Shown here: one piece after another, positions 17,778 through 26,623 of the stretch
Layout of the letters: each line of letters begins with the position of its first letter
How positions within the stretch are numbered: position 1 is the stretch's first letter
DNA from: Pseudoprevotella muciniphila
GTDB taxonomy: Bacteria > Bacteroidota > Bacteroidia > Bacteroidales > Bacteroidaceae
DNA: 64,000 bases
Assembly: GCF_003265305.2 (NCBI RefSeq)
Contig: NZ_CP033459.1
Location: 682,001-746,000 of the forward strand
Reading direction: 5' to 3'
Translations under genes and position numbers: made by a program
Notes under the pieces: generated by a model
Seen by the model: the letters and a program-made list of their open reading frames with translations, nothing else
Told to the model about the DNA's origin: nothing
Databases searched by the model: none

Positions 17778-18074
17778 GTGTTAGATCCAGAGAAGTTGAA
17801 TCAAAAACTCCTGGTGTTTTGTAATGTAAAACTCAAGCAAATAAACCGAGAGATAGCAGAGGCATTCGTGCGCCAAATCAACTTCTTTCCAGAGGTCATT
17901 GAGTGCTACAACACGAGTGGCACATACGACTATCTATTAAAAATCGGTGTTCGCGACATGAAGCAATATCAAGAATTCATACTTACCAAATTGGGCAACA
18001 TCGACTCTGTAAGTTCCATTGAGAGCACTTTCGTTATGAACGAAGTGAAGAACAAACATGGCATCAATTTCTAA
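17778..18074 (+). pseudogene. 5'-truncated Lrp/AsnC regulator (effector domain only)
   Basis: The 98 codons match the C-terminal two thirds of Lrp/AsnC regulators. They begin at LDPEKLNQKLLVFCNVKLK and continue through the RAM (effector and oligomerisation) domain with ECYNTSGTYDYLLKIGVRDM, to a normal end in KNKHGINF. The N-terminal helix-turn-helix, about 60 residues, is absent. The only in-frame start is a GTG at the break. Just upstream, on the other strand, lies the C-terminal scrap of a metY-like gene. The reading frame is intact, so a stand-alone RAM-domain protein is conceivable, but no promoter or ribosome site is visible. Confidence 0.8.
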
Positions 18075-18121
18075 TTAACGTGAGCTCGGATTGTTAATTA
18101 TCCCACATAAAAACGCACTTT

Positions 18122-18163
18122 ATTGAAGTTTTTTTTCTTCAATTGAACTTTTTTTTTTTTTTT
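18122..18163 (+). terminator. AT-rich hairpin and T15 run, possible terminator
   Basis: ATTGAAG and CTTCAAT form a stem around a T-rich loop, and a run of 15 T follows at 18149-18163. It may have been the terminator of the truncated lrp. Confidence 0.4.
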
Positions 18164-18313
18164 GCAGTTTGTACATTGACTCCTTGTCAATAGTTATTCA
18201 GTGCGCAAAAAGCTATACAATACATCAACCACATTAACAACAAGTCTATAGGCAGAGTAAAAATACGCACTGGTTTTATTCTGCAAATGGGCTATTAAAC
18301 TTAGAATGTAAGA

Positions 18314-20683
18314 ATGATGAAGAAAACCCTTACTCTTCTCGTCCTGCTGTGCATAAGCACGGTGGGTTGGGCACAGACCGCCAGCGCTTTGGAGGGCTAT
18401 GGCGAGCCACTTACTTTGGAACAGTTCAAGGCGCTGGCAGGCACTGGCAAGCGTTTCGGCTTTGTTGCCACGAGCAACACGGCTACCGACACACAGCCTC
18501 GATGCGACCATTGGATGAGGTTCACTACTGTTCATAACGGCACTCTTGACGAAACGGCGCTGTTCTATCTTGAAGAAAGCACCACAGAGGGCTGCTACAA
18601 AGTGAAGCGTGCCAGTGACGGCCTTTACGTCAGCACATCAGCGGAGAGCACCTCATTTGAAAGTGAAGGTTCGGACTTCCGCCTTGTAAATCGCGACCCC
18701 AATGACCCGACGAAGATTGTCACGGGCGCACAGAGCATCAGCTTCGAGGATCCGACAGACTCCACACTTCACTATAATGCCAACGCAGTGAAGTACAACG
18801 GGGGAGCTGGTTCATGGACAACCTACGCCATTTACGGTGCCATCTACAAGGTTACCTTGAACTGCGTAGATACGAATAGCGAAAGCCTAAATTCTCAAAC
18901 CTACTACGTCATTGACGGAACGACAATCGAAGCCCCGACAATCGCAGGAAAGACTCCACAGGGTGCCTCGAGCGTCACCGTGAACGGAGCGGATGCCGAA
19001 CTCACTGTGGTTTATGCTGAAAGCACCTACGATTATTCACTCGTCGTAAACGGTGTTGTACCAGGCATGACAATGACCATTAAAGGCGAAAGCATCGAAG
19101 AAGGCTCAAGCAACGTAAGCTGCTCGAGCACAGTGACAGCAGAGGACGTCATCGTCACGTTCCCCGATGAGTATAGCTACATGACCTACTTTGTAAGCGT
19201 AAACAACTCCACCATTACAGTGGACTGCTACGATTCTCGTGTGGATGACATTTTCGTGCCCGTTACCGATGCTTACAACAGCGCCGACAACGAGCCCGCA
19301 CCTGTACATCCCGTTCCGAGCCAACGTCAGTTGCTCTGGCAGGAGACGGAGTTCTACGCATTCTTCCACTTCGGCATGAACACCTTCACAAACTCTGAGT
19401 GGGGAAATGGCGGAGAGGCCGAATCTCAGTTTGCTCCTAAAAAGTTGCCCAACCCCAAGCAGTGGCTCACTGCTGTTAAGGCAGCAGGAATGAAGGGCGG
19501 TATCGCCGTAGTGAAACACCACGACGGCTTCTGCCTCTGGCCAACGGCAACGACGACGCACAGTGTTGTGAATGCTGGAAACGAAAACGGACGCAACACG
19601 AACATCCCAGAAGCTTTTGCTTCTGCCGCTCGCGAACTTGGCATGAAGTATGGCTTCTACGTATCGCCGTGGGACCTCAATAGCAAATACTGGGGCGATG
19701 GCACGAGCGACTACGTAAACAAGGTATTCCTCCCACAGTGCCTTGAGTTGGCACAATACGGTAGCGACCAATTTGAGATGTGGTTCGACGGTGCTACAGG
19801 TGGTGACCACGCAGGTTACTACGGCGGCGCCAACAAAACACGCACCATCCCCAATGCTGCTACATACTACGACATCCCTAACCTGCGCGACACCGTGCAC
19901 GCCATCGCACCAAACTGCGTGATGTGGGGTGTGGGCGACGAAGCTCGCTGGATTGGCAATGAAGCTGGATGGGCAGGAGAAACGAACTGGTCTATGGGCT
20001 CAGGCGAGAGTGGAAACATGAACGCTTGGAAATGGAAGGCTGGCGAGAGCGATGCCAAAGCCACTGACAAGGGATGGTTCTGGCATAGCGGTGAGAGTCC
20101 AAAGACGGCAAATACCCTCTTCAAGATTTACCTTGAGACAGTAGGCCGCAACGCCACCCTCATCCTCAACTTCCCACCAGACCAAAACGGCGAATTGCCC
20201 TCTGCCGACGTGACAGTTCTTCAACAACTCGGCACACTCATCAACAACCGTCTAACGAACGACAAAGCCAAGACTGCCAAGAGCATCACGGCATCGACCA
20301 CACGTACTGCAGGAGCATCGCGCAATTACAGCATTGACAACGTAACGGACGACAACAAAGACACCTACTGGGCAACGGACGACAACACCCTCTCAGCCAG
20401 CATCACGCTGGAATGGGATGAGGAACAGTCACTGTACTATGTCATGCTGATGGAATACATCAAATTAGGTCAGCGCGTGAAAAGCTTCACCATAGAGACA
20501 AGCCTCGACGGCGACACATGGACAAAGCGCGCCTCTGGATCGACAACGACCATCGGCTACAAGCGCATCGTTCCACTTGGCGGAAGCACATCTTCTTATA
20601 CGGCTGTGAAGGCAAAATACCTCCGCATCACCATCAACGATGCAAGAGGTTGCCCGACGCTTCATACACTCTCTGTTTTCTAA
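18314..20683 (+). CDS. Secreted GH29 alpha-L-fucosidase with C-terminal F5/8C domain
   Basis: This 789-residue secreted enzyme probably removes alpha-linked L-fucose from host or plant glycans. The signal peptide ends near STVGWAQ. Residues about 25-330 form an N-terminal part of beta-rich character that I do not recognise. The GH29 catalytic domain runs from about 335 to 640, with FYAFFHFGMNTFTNSEWG, VVKHHDGFCLWP and the probable nucleophile D492 in QFEMWFDGA. The C-terminal 135 residues, from about 654, form an F5/8 type C (discoidin-like) carbohydrate-binding domain, with NVTDDNKDTYWAT and KYLRITI. A second ATG lies one codon in. It is followed after 27 bp by another secreted protein gene, likely co-transcribed. 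No SusC/SusD pair is near. Confidence 0.92.
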   Translation: MMKKTLTLLVLLCISTVGWAQTASALEGYGEPLTLEQFKALAGTGKRFGFVATSNTATDTQPRCDHWMRFTTVHNGTLDETALFYLEESTTEGCYKVKRASDGLYVSTSAESTSFESEGSDFRLVNRDPNDPTKIVTGAQSISFEDPTDSTLHYNANAVKYNGGAGSWTTYAIYGAIYKVTLNCVDTNSESLNSQTYYVIDGTTIEAPTIAGKTPQGASSVTVNGADAELTVVYAESTYDYSLVVNGVVPGMTMTIKGESIEEGSSNVSCSSTVTAEDVIVTFPDEYSYMTYFVSVNNSTITVDCYDSRVDDIFVPVTDAYNSADNEPAPVHPVPSQRQLLWQETEFYAFFHFGMNTFTNSEWGNGGEAESQFAPKKLPNPKQWLTAVKAAGMKGGIAVVKHHDGFCLWPTATTTHSVVNAGNENGRNTNIPEAFASAARELGMKYGFYVSPWDLNSKYWGDGTSDYVNKVFLPQCLELAQYGSDQFEMWFDGATGGDHAGYYGGANKTRTIPNAATYYDIPNLRDTVHAIAPNCVMWGVGDEARWIGNEAGWAGETNWSMGSGESGNMNAWKWKAGESDAKATDKGWFWHSGESPKTANTLFKIYLETVGRNATLILNFPPDQNGELPSADVTVLQQLGTLINNRLTNDKAKTAKSITASTTRTAGASRNYSIDNVTDDNKDTYWATDDNTLSASITLEWDEEQSLYYVMLMEYIKLGQRVKSFTIETSLDGDTWTKRASGSTTTIGYKRIVPLGGSTSSYTAVKAKYLRITINDARGCPTLHTLSVF

Positions 20684-20710
20684 CCCCACAAACATAATAT
20701 TTTCTGAATT

Positions 20711-22783
20711 ATGAAATTAACAAAATATATAGCTATGGCAGCCCTTGCCGTTGCGCTGCCTGCCTCAGCACAGACCATAGACTTTGAGACGGCGAAAGGA
20801 TATAGCAGTCTTGGGGTTTACGATACATGGGAGCAATCGCCATTCCGTACAGGAGCAATAGCATCCCCTGAGCGTTATGTAGGCGTTACGAAAAACCCTG
20901 ACGCATCCGTCAACGAGGAGTTTGGCATACAAATCAATCCCAGCGCGAAGGTGCTTGCCGTGCAGCGTTCTCGCTTCGGTAGCAACACGTTCGGTGCACG
21001 CATTGACCTTGCCGACACACTGCACATGGGCAAAGCCACACGCTACGTCCACGTCATGGCGCTGAAACCACAAGGCGAAACATCAAACATCATGGTAATA
21101 GGTCTCGGCAAACGTCGCGACTGGGAAGGACAAAGCCCCGAAACGGAGCAGTTTTGGGTTACGTCCTCCATATCTCTCAAAGAAGGTACATGGACAGACC
21201 TCGTGTTCCCCATCAGCACTAATGAATACGTGGATATTCACAGCCTCGTCCTCGTTCCCGACCTCGCTTCACCACACCTACGGACAAGCGACTTCATAGC
21301 ATACTTCGACGACATTGAGGTCAATGACAACCCCAAAGCCCGTGTCATGACATCGTTCTACCCTGTGAACTTCGATGTTGACCAGAAACCCACACGCTCA
21401 GACCGCTCACTCAATAGCGCAAGCTTCACCGTCTCAGGCGAATCAGCGCAGAACGTCAGCGTTAACAAGACGAAGGTATATAACAACCAAACAGAAACGG
21501 CTACCATCACGGCACGTCCTGGCAGTACCGTCAGTGTCAAGATGTCGTACACGGGAGGTTGGATGAGTGGCTATGCCTACGTCGATTGGGACAACGATGG
21601 ACAGTTCAAGCCCGTCATCGAAGACCACAAGCCCGCTGCAGGTAGCGAGTTGGTAAGCTACACCTACCTCGAAGGCTACAACAGTCTCGGACAGAGTCAG
21701 GCAAACGGCAACAGCGTATCGGGCGGCTACATCACATGCCCCACATTCACGATTCCCGAAGACACGCCATTCGGCATCTACCGTATGCGTCTGAAGGTGG
21801 ACTGGAATAGCGATGATTCAGGCGGCAATGCTGATCCCAACAACCTGATTGTAAACAATGGCGGAGCAATACTTGACGTTCTCCTCAACGTACATGCCGA
21901 TGAAGTGGACATCTCTGCCAACCAACTTAACGGCGACGTTCTTGCCGATGACGGCACCGTGCTCAGCGAAAAGCGCATCCCATTCGGACAGACATTCAAG
22001 ATAAAGATGGAGCCTGCTCCTGACTTTACCTACACGGGTGCAGTCATTACTCATGGCTACAACCTCGACGGCCCCGAATATGTGCACGAAAACCGCCAGT
22101 ACAAGTCTATTACTGTTCCCGCCTCAGCTTTCGACAGCGAAACGCATGAGTACACCATCCCTGCCTCATACATCGATGGCGAAGTACGAATCGAAGGCCT
22201 TTTTACCCCTGGTGAAACCCCTAACCCAGACACCACGACTACAACATATACAGTTACCTACAAGAAGGATGTCGAAGGTACGTTTTACCAAAATGGGAGC
22301 GAAGTAGGAACTGGATCAGGATGGGCAGCTTCAGAGTGGGTATCCGCTGCGGAGCCTGTCGTGACCATTAAAGCCGACCACAACAATGGATTTAACACCT
22401 CCAACTTCAACTTGGGGCGCGACTTCAAATTCACCATCAGCGTGGAAGGTGACTACGCTATCACTGGCTACAAAATTTCAACATCTAACGGATGGGGTAC
22501 GACGGTTGTTACGGAAGGCAACCAATCGGAAGTGCTCAGCGGTGTTATGGAATTGACCGTTGCCGACTTGAATACAACTTCCACATGGTTCACAACAGCT
22601 GATGCCAACCTGAATGCCCCCGTAATTGACGTTTACCTCGTGGATGCCACTCCTACAGGTTTGACCAACGCCACCATCAACGATGCCAACGACGGTTATA
22701 TTTACTCCCTCGACGGACGCCGTGTAAAGAATCCGTCAAAGGGTATATATATCGTAAACGGCAAAAAACTGATAATAAAATAG
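20711..22783 (+). CDS. Secreted GEVED-like multidomain protein with C-terminal sorting tail
   Basis: The 690-residue product has a signal peptide ending near LPASAQT. The first 210 residues are beta-rich and resemble carbohydrate-binding sandwich domains; I cannot name the family. From about 255 to 400 a GEVED-like region is seen, with AYVDWDNDGQF and FGIYRMRLKVDWNSDDSGG, a Ca-binding-looking pattern. After repeats of beta-rich sequence, the last 30 residues read YSLDGRRVKNPSKGIYIVNG and end KKLIIK. This matches the tail common on secreted Prevotella proteins and similar to type IX secretion tails. It lies 27 bp behind the fucosidase and probably helps bind or expose the same glycan. Confidence 0.7.
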   Translation: MKLTKYIAMAALAVALPASAQTIDFETAKGYSSLGVYDTWEQSPFRTGAIASPERYVGVTKNPDASVNEEFGIQINPSAKVLAVQRSRFGSNTFGARIDLADTLHMGKATRYVHVMALKPQGETSNIMVIGLGKRRDWEGQSPETEQFWVTSSISLKEGTWTDLVFPISTNEYVDIHSLVLVPDLASPHLRTSDFIAYFDDIEVNDNPKARVMTSFYPVNFDVDQKPTRSDRSLNSASFTVSGESAQNVSVNKTKVYNNQTETATITARPGSTVSVKMSYTGGWMSGYAYVDWDNDGQFKPVIEDHKPAAGSELVSYTYLEGYNSLGQSQANGNSVSGGYITCPTFTIPEDTPFGIYRMRLKVDWNSDDSGGNADPNNLIVNNGGAILDVLLNVHADEVDISANQLNGDVLADDGTVLSEKRIPFGQTFKIKMEPAPDFTYTGAVITHGYNLDGPEYVHENRQYKSITVPASAFDSETHEYTIPASYIDGEVRIEGLFTPGETPNPDTTTTTYTVTYKKDVEGTFYQNGSEVGTGSGWAASEWVSAAEPVVTIKADHNNGFNTSNFNLGRDFKFTISVEGDYAITGYKISTSNGWGTTVVTEGNQSEVLSGVMELTVADLNTTSTWFTTADANLNAPVIDVYLVDATPTGLTNATINDANDGYIYSLDGRRVKNPSKGIYIVNGKKLIIK

Positions 22784-22842
22784 GGCAACTCTGAAACCGC
22801 TTATAGCGGTGTAGGTAACGCAAATTATTACATCATAGACAT

Positions 22843-22876
22843 AACGAACTACTGGATTTGCTGGTAGTTCGTTTTG
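22843..22876 (+). terminator. Terminator hairpin after the GEVED-like gene
   Basis: AACGAACTAC (22843-22852) pairs perfectly with GTAGTTCGTT (22864-22873). Only a short T stretch follows, so termination efficiency is uncertain. Confidence 0.6.
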
Positions 22877-22918
22877 CGTTAATGATGATGGTCTGCCCAT
22901 TTTATGCTACATTTTGTC

Positions 22919-22926
22919 TATCTTTG
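22919..22926 (+). promoter_or_regulatory. -7 box of histidine phosphatase gene
   Basis: TATCTTTG fits TAnnTTTG exactly, 16 bp before the ATG at 22943. No convincing -33 TTG at 19-21 bp. Confidence 0.55.
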
Positions 22927-22942
22927 CAAAAAATAGGTACTC

Positions 22943-23449
22943 ATGACGACATTATACCTATCGCGGCATGGCGAGACAGAAGAAAATCTCGCCCGTATAT
23001 TTCAGGGTTGCCTGCCAGGGCGGCTCACTGAAAGGGGACGCGAGCAAGCCATCGAGATGGGGAAGTCACTTCTTGGCGTGCCTATTGACTGCATTGTGAG
23101 CAGTGACTTGCAACGCGCCACAGACACTGTGGATTTAATAAACAACACTCTTCATCTGCCTGTTTTCACTACTCCCCTACTTCGCGAGCGCGATTGGGGA
23201 GAGATAACAGGGCTTAAGATAGGCAGTGTCAATGTGGACGATTATGAGAGTGTTGAAACAGTGGCGGCCATGACGCAGCGCGCAGCCGAAGCACTCCACT
23301 TCTTTCGCACTGAATTTGCAGGCAAGCGAGTGCTTGTGGTCAGTCATGGTCTATTCATGCGCTGTTTGCGCGGTGTGGCAGAAGGCAAAAGCATTCAGGA
23401 AGTGGAACGATGGCAGAATTGCCAGGTTGTGCGGTTAGACTTATGCTGA
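22943..23449 (+). CDS. Histidine phosphatase family protein
   Basis: A small phosphatase of the phosphoglycerate-mutase-like superfamily, 168 residues, cytoplasmic. The catalytic signature LSRHGETEEN is at residues 6-15 and the second histidine is in VVSHGLFMR near residue 134. The acidic residue in RERDWGEITG (about 80-89) is also typical. It is slightly short for the family, mainly in the middle. Substrates of such proteins range from sugar phosphates to alpha-ribazole phosphate and cannot be told here. It has its own promoter and is followed by a caspase-like gene after 27 bp. Confidence 0.9.
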   Translation: MTTLYLSRHGETEENLARIFQGCLPGRLTERGREQAIEMGKSLLGVPIDCIVSSDLQRATDTVDLINNTLHLPVFTTPLLRERDWGEITGLKIGSVNVDDYESVETVAAMTQRAAEALHFFRTEFAGKRVLVVSHGLFMRCLRGVAEGKSIQEVERWQNCQVVRLDLC

Positions 23450-23476
23450 GTGATATACATCAAGTGGTATCAAATA

Positions 23477-24229
23477 ATGACGATTAAAAGAATTATCTTT
23501 GCGTTGCTTGCTGCTTTCATTTGCCTATTGGTTCATGGCAGAACTTACGTGGTCTGTATTGGCATTTCAGACTATCCGGGCTATCGCAACGACTTGACCT
23601 ACAGCGACCATGATGCGCGTGCCATGAACGCCCTTTTCAAGAAGGGTGGCGCGAACACAGTTTTGCTGACGAATGGCAATGCCACCGTTGAGCACGTGAT
23701 GCGCGCTATGCATATATTCCGTGAGGCGGAGGCAGACGATGCCATATTGTTCTATTTCAGCGGTCACGGGTTGCCTGGTCTGTTCTGCTGCTACGATGGC
23801 AGTCTTCATTACAACATCATCTACGAAGCCATGCACCGCAGCAAGGCTTCCAAGAAGATGATTATAGCAGATGCCTGCCATTCGGGACAGATACGCCGCA
23901 ACAGTGAGCGTGCCGCCGACAGTACGCAAACGAGTGTGATGTTTTTCCTCTCCTCGCGCAGCAATGAGCGTTCGATTGAGCCCATGAGTTACGGCAGGAA
24001 TGCCTACGAGTGGCGGAACAGCCTTTTCACCACCTTCGTGCTTCAGGCTCTCCGCGGACGTGCCGACATGGATGCTGACGGCTTTGTCTCCGCCATAGAA
24101 CTGTTCGAATATGTCCATTCTAACGTCTCAGCCATTTCACGCGGTATGCAACACCCTGTGATGTGGGGTAAATTCGACAGAGACATGCCAATTTCAATGG
24201 TCAGCGCCTCGCAACACCAAGCGCCATAA
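23477..24229 (+). CDS. Exported caspase-like (peptidase C14) protein
   Basis: A 250-residue protein of the caspase fold. I chose the ATG at 23477, since it puts the hydrophobic signal segment IIFALLAAFICLLVHG at the N-terminus; the longer frame from 23450 starts at a non-ATG codon right at the stop of the preceding gene. The catalytic dyad is clear: H97 in FYFSGHG and C134 in IADACHSGQ. The region SSRSNERSIE and a following long helix are typical of bacterial metacaspase-like proteins. The signal segment implies a periplasmic or membrane-anchored form. It is flanked by a phosphatase and a zinc-ribbon membrane protein on the same strand. Its target is unknown. Confidence 0.88.
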   Translation: MTIKRIIFALLAAFICLLVHGRTYVVCIGISDYPGYRNDLTYSDHDARAMNALFKKGGANTVLLTNGNATVEHVMRAMHIFREAEADDAILFYFSGHGLPGLFCCYDGSLHYNIIYEAMHRSKASKKMIIADACHSGQIRRNSERAADSTQTSVMFFLSSRSNERSIEPMSYGRNAYEWRNSLFTTFVLQALRGRADMDADGFVSAIELFEYVHSNVSAISRGMQHPVMWGKFDRDMPISMVSASQHQAP

Positions 24230-24264
24230 TTATTGACACCTACGACAAAAAACCATACACAATC

Positions 24265-24666
24265 ATGTCTAAAAAACATACCATTAAGTGCAGCAACTGT
24301 CAAAGGGAACTAAAAATCCCCAACGACCCCGACCATATAATATTCAACCTGAAATGTCCTGCCTGCGGTGAGATAATGGATATGGATTATGAACATCAGG
24401 ATGACACTCACCCAACCCATCGCCCCATAAAGAAGAAAATCAAGATTCTTCTCACAGTGTGTCTGCTGGCTATAGGTGCGTTTGCCTGTCTCTATATCCT
24501 GAACAATTTCATTTTCTCAACAGGTTTCAAAAAGGAAAAGGACCGTCTGAACAGGGACACAGAAACCATCGTAGAAACAAAAGTCCCCACACCCGACACC
24601 ACTGCTTCTGCAGGCGGACAAAAACCTGCGATGTCGGATGACGACAAAGCGATTTCGTCTCATTGA
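24265..24666 (+). CDS. Small zinc-ribbon membrane protein
   Basis: A 133-residue protein with two CxxC knuckles, CSNC (9-12) and CPAC (31-34), which should bind one zinc ion. A single membrane span follows at about 60-80 (ILLTVCLLAIGAFACLYIL), then a polar, Thr/Pro-rich tail. The orientation would put the ribbon in the cytoplasm and the tail outside. I do not recognise a specific family. It follows the caspase-like gene by 35 bp and is followed almost directly by an ABC exporter, so the three are probably one transcript. Confidence 0.7.
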   Translation: MSKKHTIKCSNCQRELKIPNDPDHIIFNLKCPACGEIMDMDYEHQDDTHPTHRPIKKKIKILLTVCLLAIGAFACLYILNNFIFSTGFKKEKDRLNRDTETIVETKVPTPDTTASAGGQKPAMSDDDKAISSH

Positions 24667-24674
24667 CGGATGCC

Positions 24675-26513
24675 ATGAAAACAGAGAAGATGAACATATT
24701 CGGTCTGCTGAAGAACCTTTGGCCCTTCGTAAAGCCTTACAGGTTGCTCATTGCGTGTACCATTACGCTGACTTTCATCGGGTCGCTGATGGCGCAGGTC
24801 AATGCCATAGTGCTGGACAAGGCGGTGGATGCCATCAATGCTTTGATACAGAACGTAAGTTTTGACTGGAGCAAGGCCACCAAGATATTGCTGATTATCA
24901 GTATCGTCCTTCTGGGCAAGGAACTCATTGCAGCCTTCATCACCTTCTTCCAACGCTATTTCGGACAGAAACTTCGCATTTTCGTGAGCCGCGACCTTTC
25001 ACTGCAAGTGATTGACAGAATTCTGACATTCCGCATGTCTTTTTTCTCTGCCGAAGACAATGACACGGGTAAATTGCAGTCGCGCATAGACCGTGGCGTG
25101 ATGAGCCTGAGCAATACGGTAAACAACTTTTTCATCGATATTCTCCCCCTCTTCACCAGTGCCATTCTTGCTCTGATACTGATGTTTGCCGCTAACTTCT
25201 ACGTCGGTTTGGTGGCTTTGTGCATTGTACCCGTGTATTTCTACATCACATACAGACAGGCAAAGCGCATGAAGGGTGGCAGGAGGAGCATCTTCAGCAG
25301 TCATCAGGCAGTAAGTCAGGGCATCCTGAACATATTGGAAAGCATCAGCGTCATCAAGTCGTTCAACCGCGAGCAGGTGGAGGCAGAGAAGCAACAGGCT
25401 GTGCAACAAACCATGACAGACCGGCAGATGAGTACCCGGCGCTGGAGTTACCTCTATGACGGTCTGAAGAGTTTCTTTGAACAGATTGGCACGGTACTGA
25501 TTATCATTCTCACTGCCTATCTGGTATTGACAGACTATCCGGGCATGAGCATCGGAAAGATTATGTACCACGTCATGCTGTTCAGCAACGTGAGTGCCCC
25601 CATCCGGCAGTTGCACCGCATCTACGACGACATGAACGATGCACTGATTTATGCTGAAGGCTTCTTTGGCATCCTGCATGCTCACGACGAGGTGGAGGAT
25701 ACAGGTGAGTACCATCCCGACACTGTGAGAGGCGAGTTCGAACTAAACGGAGTGGACTTCACTTACGGAAACGGCACAAAGGCATTGACGGACGTGAGCA
25801 TGCGCATCCAACGTGGAAAGATTACCGCCTTGGTGGGTCTGAGCGGCGCGGGCAAGACGACTATCGTCAACCTCCTGGACAAATTCTATCATCCCGACTC
25901 GGGGAGCATCAAACTCGATAGCACAGAACTGCGGGATTGGGACACGCGCTGGCTACGTGAAAACATAGGATTGGTGTTGCAGAAGAACCATATCTTCAAC
26001 GGTACCATCGAGGAGAACATCAGGTATGGCAACCCGAAAGCCACTCACGAAGACGTGGTGGAGGCAGCCCGGCAGGCTTATATCTACGACCAGATTATGC
26101 AGTTGCCCAAACAATTTGATGCACCAGCCCTACAACTTAGCGGTGGACAGCAACAGCGCATTGCTATAGCCCGCATGTTTATCAAGAACCCTCCCATCAT
26201 ATTCCTTGACGAGCCAACAGCCAGCCTCGATGCCGTGGCAACAGAACAGATCAAGTCGAGCATTGATGCCATCAAGGCGGGGCGAACGGTCATCATCATA
26301 TCTCACAACATCGGTCAGATCGTTGATGCTGACCAGATTTATGTCCTTCAGAAAGGACGTGTCGTACAGAGCGGTACACCGGACGAGGTATATCGTCAAG
26401 GCGGTCTCTACAAGGAAATCTTCGACGCGAGCGCCCGCAGCATGAATGTGGATAAGATTGCTGACAGAGTTAAGGGAGTTGAGAGAGTTGCGACTCAGTC
26501 GCAACTTACTTGA
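24675..26513 (+). CDS. ABC exporter, fused membrane and ATPase domains
   Basis: A 612-residue half-transporter of the MsbA-like type. The N-terminal membrane domain spans about residues 15-310 with five or six hydrophobic segments. The ATPase domain follows, with Walker A GLSGAGKTT near 396-404, the signature LSGGQQQR, and Walker B IIFLDEPTASLD. It probably works as a homodimer in the inner membrane and exports a lipid, peptide or drug; the substrate is unknown. The ATG at 24675 is used; an in-frame TTG at 24663 is less likely. It starts 8 bp after the zinc-ribbon gene. Its stop codon lies inside the first unit of a 14-bp tandem repeat. Confidence 0.92.
   Translation: MKTEKMNIFGLLKNLWPFVKPYRLLIACTITLTFIGSLMAQVNAIVLDKAVDAINALIQNVSFDWSKATKILLIISIVLLGKELIAAFITFFQRYFGQKLRIFVSRDLSLQVIDRILTFRMSFFSAEDNDTGKLQSRIDRGVMSLSNTVNNFFIDILPLFTSAILALILMFAANFYVGLVALCIVPVYFYITYRQAKRMKGGRRSIFSSHQAVSQGILNILESISVIKSFNREQVEAEKQQAVQQTMTDRQMSTRRWSYLYDGLKSFFEQIGTVLIIILTAYLVLTDYPGMSIGKIMYHVMLFSNVSAPIRQLHRIYDDMNDALIYAEGFFGILHAHDEVEDTGEYHPDTVRGEFELNGVDFTYGNGTKALTDVSMRIQRGKITALVGLSGAGKTTIVNLLDKFYHPDSGSIKLDSTELRDWDTRWLRENIGLVLQKNHIFNGTIEENIRYGNPKATHEDVVEAARQAYIYDQIMQLPKQFDAPALQLSGGQQQRIAIARMFIKNPPIIFLDEPTASLDAVATEQIKSSIDAIKAGRTVIIISHNIGQIVDADQIYVLQKGRVVQSGTPDEVYRQGGLYKEIFDASARSMNVDKIADRVKGVERVATQSQLT
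26487..26505. repeat. Palindrome GTTGCGACT-C-AGTCGCAAC
   Basis: A perfect 9-bp palindrome at the 3' end of the ABC exporter gene, partly coding. Related GTTGC-type palindromes follow other genes at 42145-42163 and 45517-45535. Confidence 0.6.
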
Positions 26514-26586
26514 CAAAACTTACTTGACAAAACTTACTTGACGAAACTTACTTGACGAAACTTACTTGACAAAACTTACTTGACAA
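26503..26586. repeat. Six tandem copies of a 14-bp unit
   Basis: The unit AACTTACTTGACRA is repeated six times without interruption; copies three and four have G and the others A at position 13. The first copy supplies the stop codon of the ABC exporter, so changes in copy number would not alter that protein. The array ends 37 bp before the DUF308 gene. Confidence 0.9.
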
Positions 26587-26623
26587 ATAAAAGAGTTTTC
26601 ACTGATTAATAATAAGCATTTCT

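Noticed and set aside
19106-19900. Open frame of 264 codons antisense to the fucosidase gene
   Set aside because: It lies wholly within a gene with clear GH29 motifs, has no family resemblance, and is explained by the base bias of the coding strand.
23477-24229. Caspase-like gene as part of a CBASS- or gasdermin-type defence system
   Set aside because: It has a signal segment and no nucleotide cyclase, gasdermin or sensor gene next to it.
26503-26586. CRISPR array
   Set aside because: The units are 14 bp, directly adjacent, with no spacers and no cas genes.
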